From assembly GCF_002015085.1 (NCBI RefSeq), contig NZ_MUXW01000008.1, positions 1 through 12,259 on the forward strand: a stretch of DNA of 12,259 bases, given 5' to 3'. Below the pieces are notes generated by a model, which saw only the letters and a list, made by a program, of their open reading frames with translations, did not search any database and was not told the origin of the DNA. This DNA is from Glaesserella parasuis. GTDB lineage: Bacteria > Pseudomonadota > Gammaproteobacteria > Enterobacterales > Pasteurellaceae. This document shows, piece by piece, positions 12,094 to 12,259 of the stretch. How positions within the stretch are numbered: position 1 is the stretch's first letter; each line of letters starts with the position of its first letter. Both the position numbers and the translations under genes were made by a program.

Positions 12094-12135
12094 AAATACC
12101 TGTTTCTGAGATAATACATTCAGACACAGGTATTT
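12094..12135 (+). promoter_or_regulatory. Hairpin covering the transposase ribosome-binding site
   Basis: AAATACCTGT (12094-12103) pairs with ACAGGTATTT (12126-12135), and after one mismatch TCTGA pairs with TCAGA (12105-12109 with 12120-12124). The only ribosome-binding candidate for the transposase, CAGG (12127-12130), lies in the right arm. Such hairpins protect IS elements from activation by outside transcription. Confidence 0.6.
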
Positions 12136-12139
12136 TATT

Positions 12140-12259
12140 ATGAACGAAAAACAACTTCACGCCTTGGCAGCGGAATTTGCCAAAAACCTAAAAACACCAG
12201 AAGACCTCAATCAATTTTCACGGATGCTCAAGAAAATCACCGTCGAGGCCGCGTTAAAT
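12140..12259 (+). CDS. IS256-family transposase, N-terminal fragment
   Basis: The first 40 residues are present and the frame is open at the window edge. The opening MNEKQLHALAAEFAKNLKTP followed by DLNQFSRMLKKITVEAALN matches the N-terminus common to IS256-family DDE transposases (MNEKKLKALA...AxxLKTxxDLxxFSRxLxKxTVExAL). The catalytic DDE residues would lie beyond the window. The ribosome-binding candidate CAGG is locked in a hairpin, so translation should be low unless transcription starts inside the element. Confidence 0.85.
   Translation, partial: MNEKQLHALAAEFAKNLKTPEDLNQFSRMLKKITVEAALN

Larger units (their letters stand above)
12071..12259 (+). mobile_element. Left end of an IS256-family insertion sequence (truncated by window)
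   Basis: The sequence GGAGCCTCTCCCACAATTTG starting at 12071 resembles the terminal inverted repeat typical of IS256-family elements (ending GG...CCCA.AATTTGTGTA). It lies 69 bases before a transposase start. The element begins 20 bases after the integrase stop. The preceding ATAAAAAAT (12062-12070) would be the target duplication if 9 bp were duplicated; the other end is outside the window. Confidence 0.75.

Noticed and set aside
1..12259. CRISPR array or rRNA/tRNA genes
   Set aside because: No regularly spaced direct repeats with spacers and no recognisable stable RNA gene were seen.

Overview
The window looks like part of a lambda-like siphophage prophage in a Pasteurellaceae genome. Three points support this. 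The tail genes run in the lambda order (end of a probable L-position gene, K, I, then J). Three exact copies of the ACAAGCGGT-type DNA uptake signal are present, one of them built into a terminator stem. The genes are AT-leaning and resemble Actinobacillus/Mannheimia-type phages. Species cannot be fixed from the sequence.

Layout: 1-1342 carries the tail-tip assembly genes K (JAMM peptidase plus NlpC/P60) and I, joined by an ATGA stop/start and a translational overlap. J, the 1675-residue central tip and host-specificity protein, would normally follow I directly, but here it starts only at 3775. The 2.4 kb between them (1343-3774) is an accessory 'moron' island with seven plus-strand hairpins followed by T-runs. 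It holds three tandem tiny membrane proteins sharing one motif (1416-1930), a minus-strand ribbon-helix-helix-like protein (1964-2155), a probable type I toxin-antitoxin locus resembling Ibs/Sib (2143-2440), another small membrane protein with a TTG start (2636-2794), and a KilA-N-domain gene (3042-3656). The KilA-N gene is preceded by a structured RNA candidate complementary to its own translation start, the arrangement of the P1/P7 c4 antisense RNA upstream of ant. Late antitermination of the lambda Q kind would let tail transcription cross these terminators during lytic growth, while in the lysogen they would insulate the island genes; this is inference.

After J (3775-8802) come two genes that look like accessory tail-tip or receptor-region proteins (8803-9363 and 9363-10025), a terminator built from an uptake-signal inverted pair, and a small gene of unknown function (10099-10395). 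The stretch 10396-10804 is non-coding and repeat-rich. It looks like an attachment and control region, with four AGTAACAC copies, a 10-bp-phased CGTAGCT repeat and a strong terminator. It is followed by a P4-type integrase gene broken by a one-base frameshift in an A5 run (10805-12051). The integrase reads in the same direction as J, unlike lambda int, so it may mark the edge of a neighbouring element. An IS256-family insertion sequence begins at about 12071 and runs off the window; its transposase ribosome-binding site sits in a hairpin.

The best candidates for undescribed biology are the Ibs-like toxin with its two opposed promoters (2143-2440), the c4-like RNA/KilA-N switch (2923-3656) and the triplicated small membrane protein family (1416-1930), all in the I-J island.
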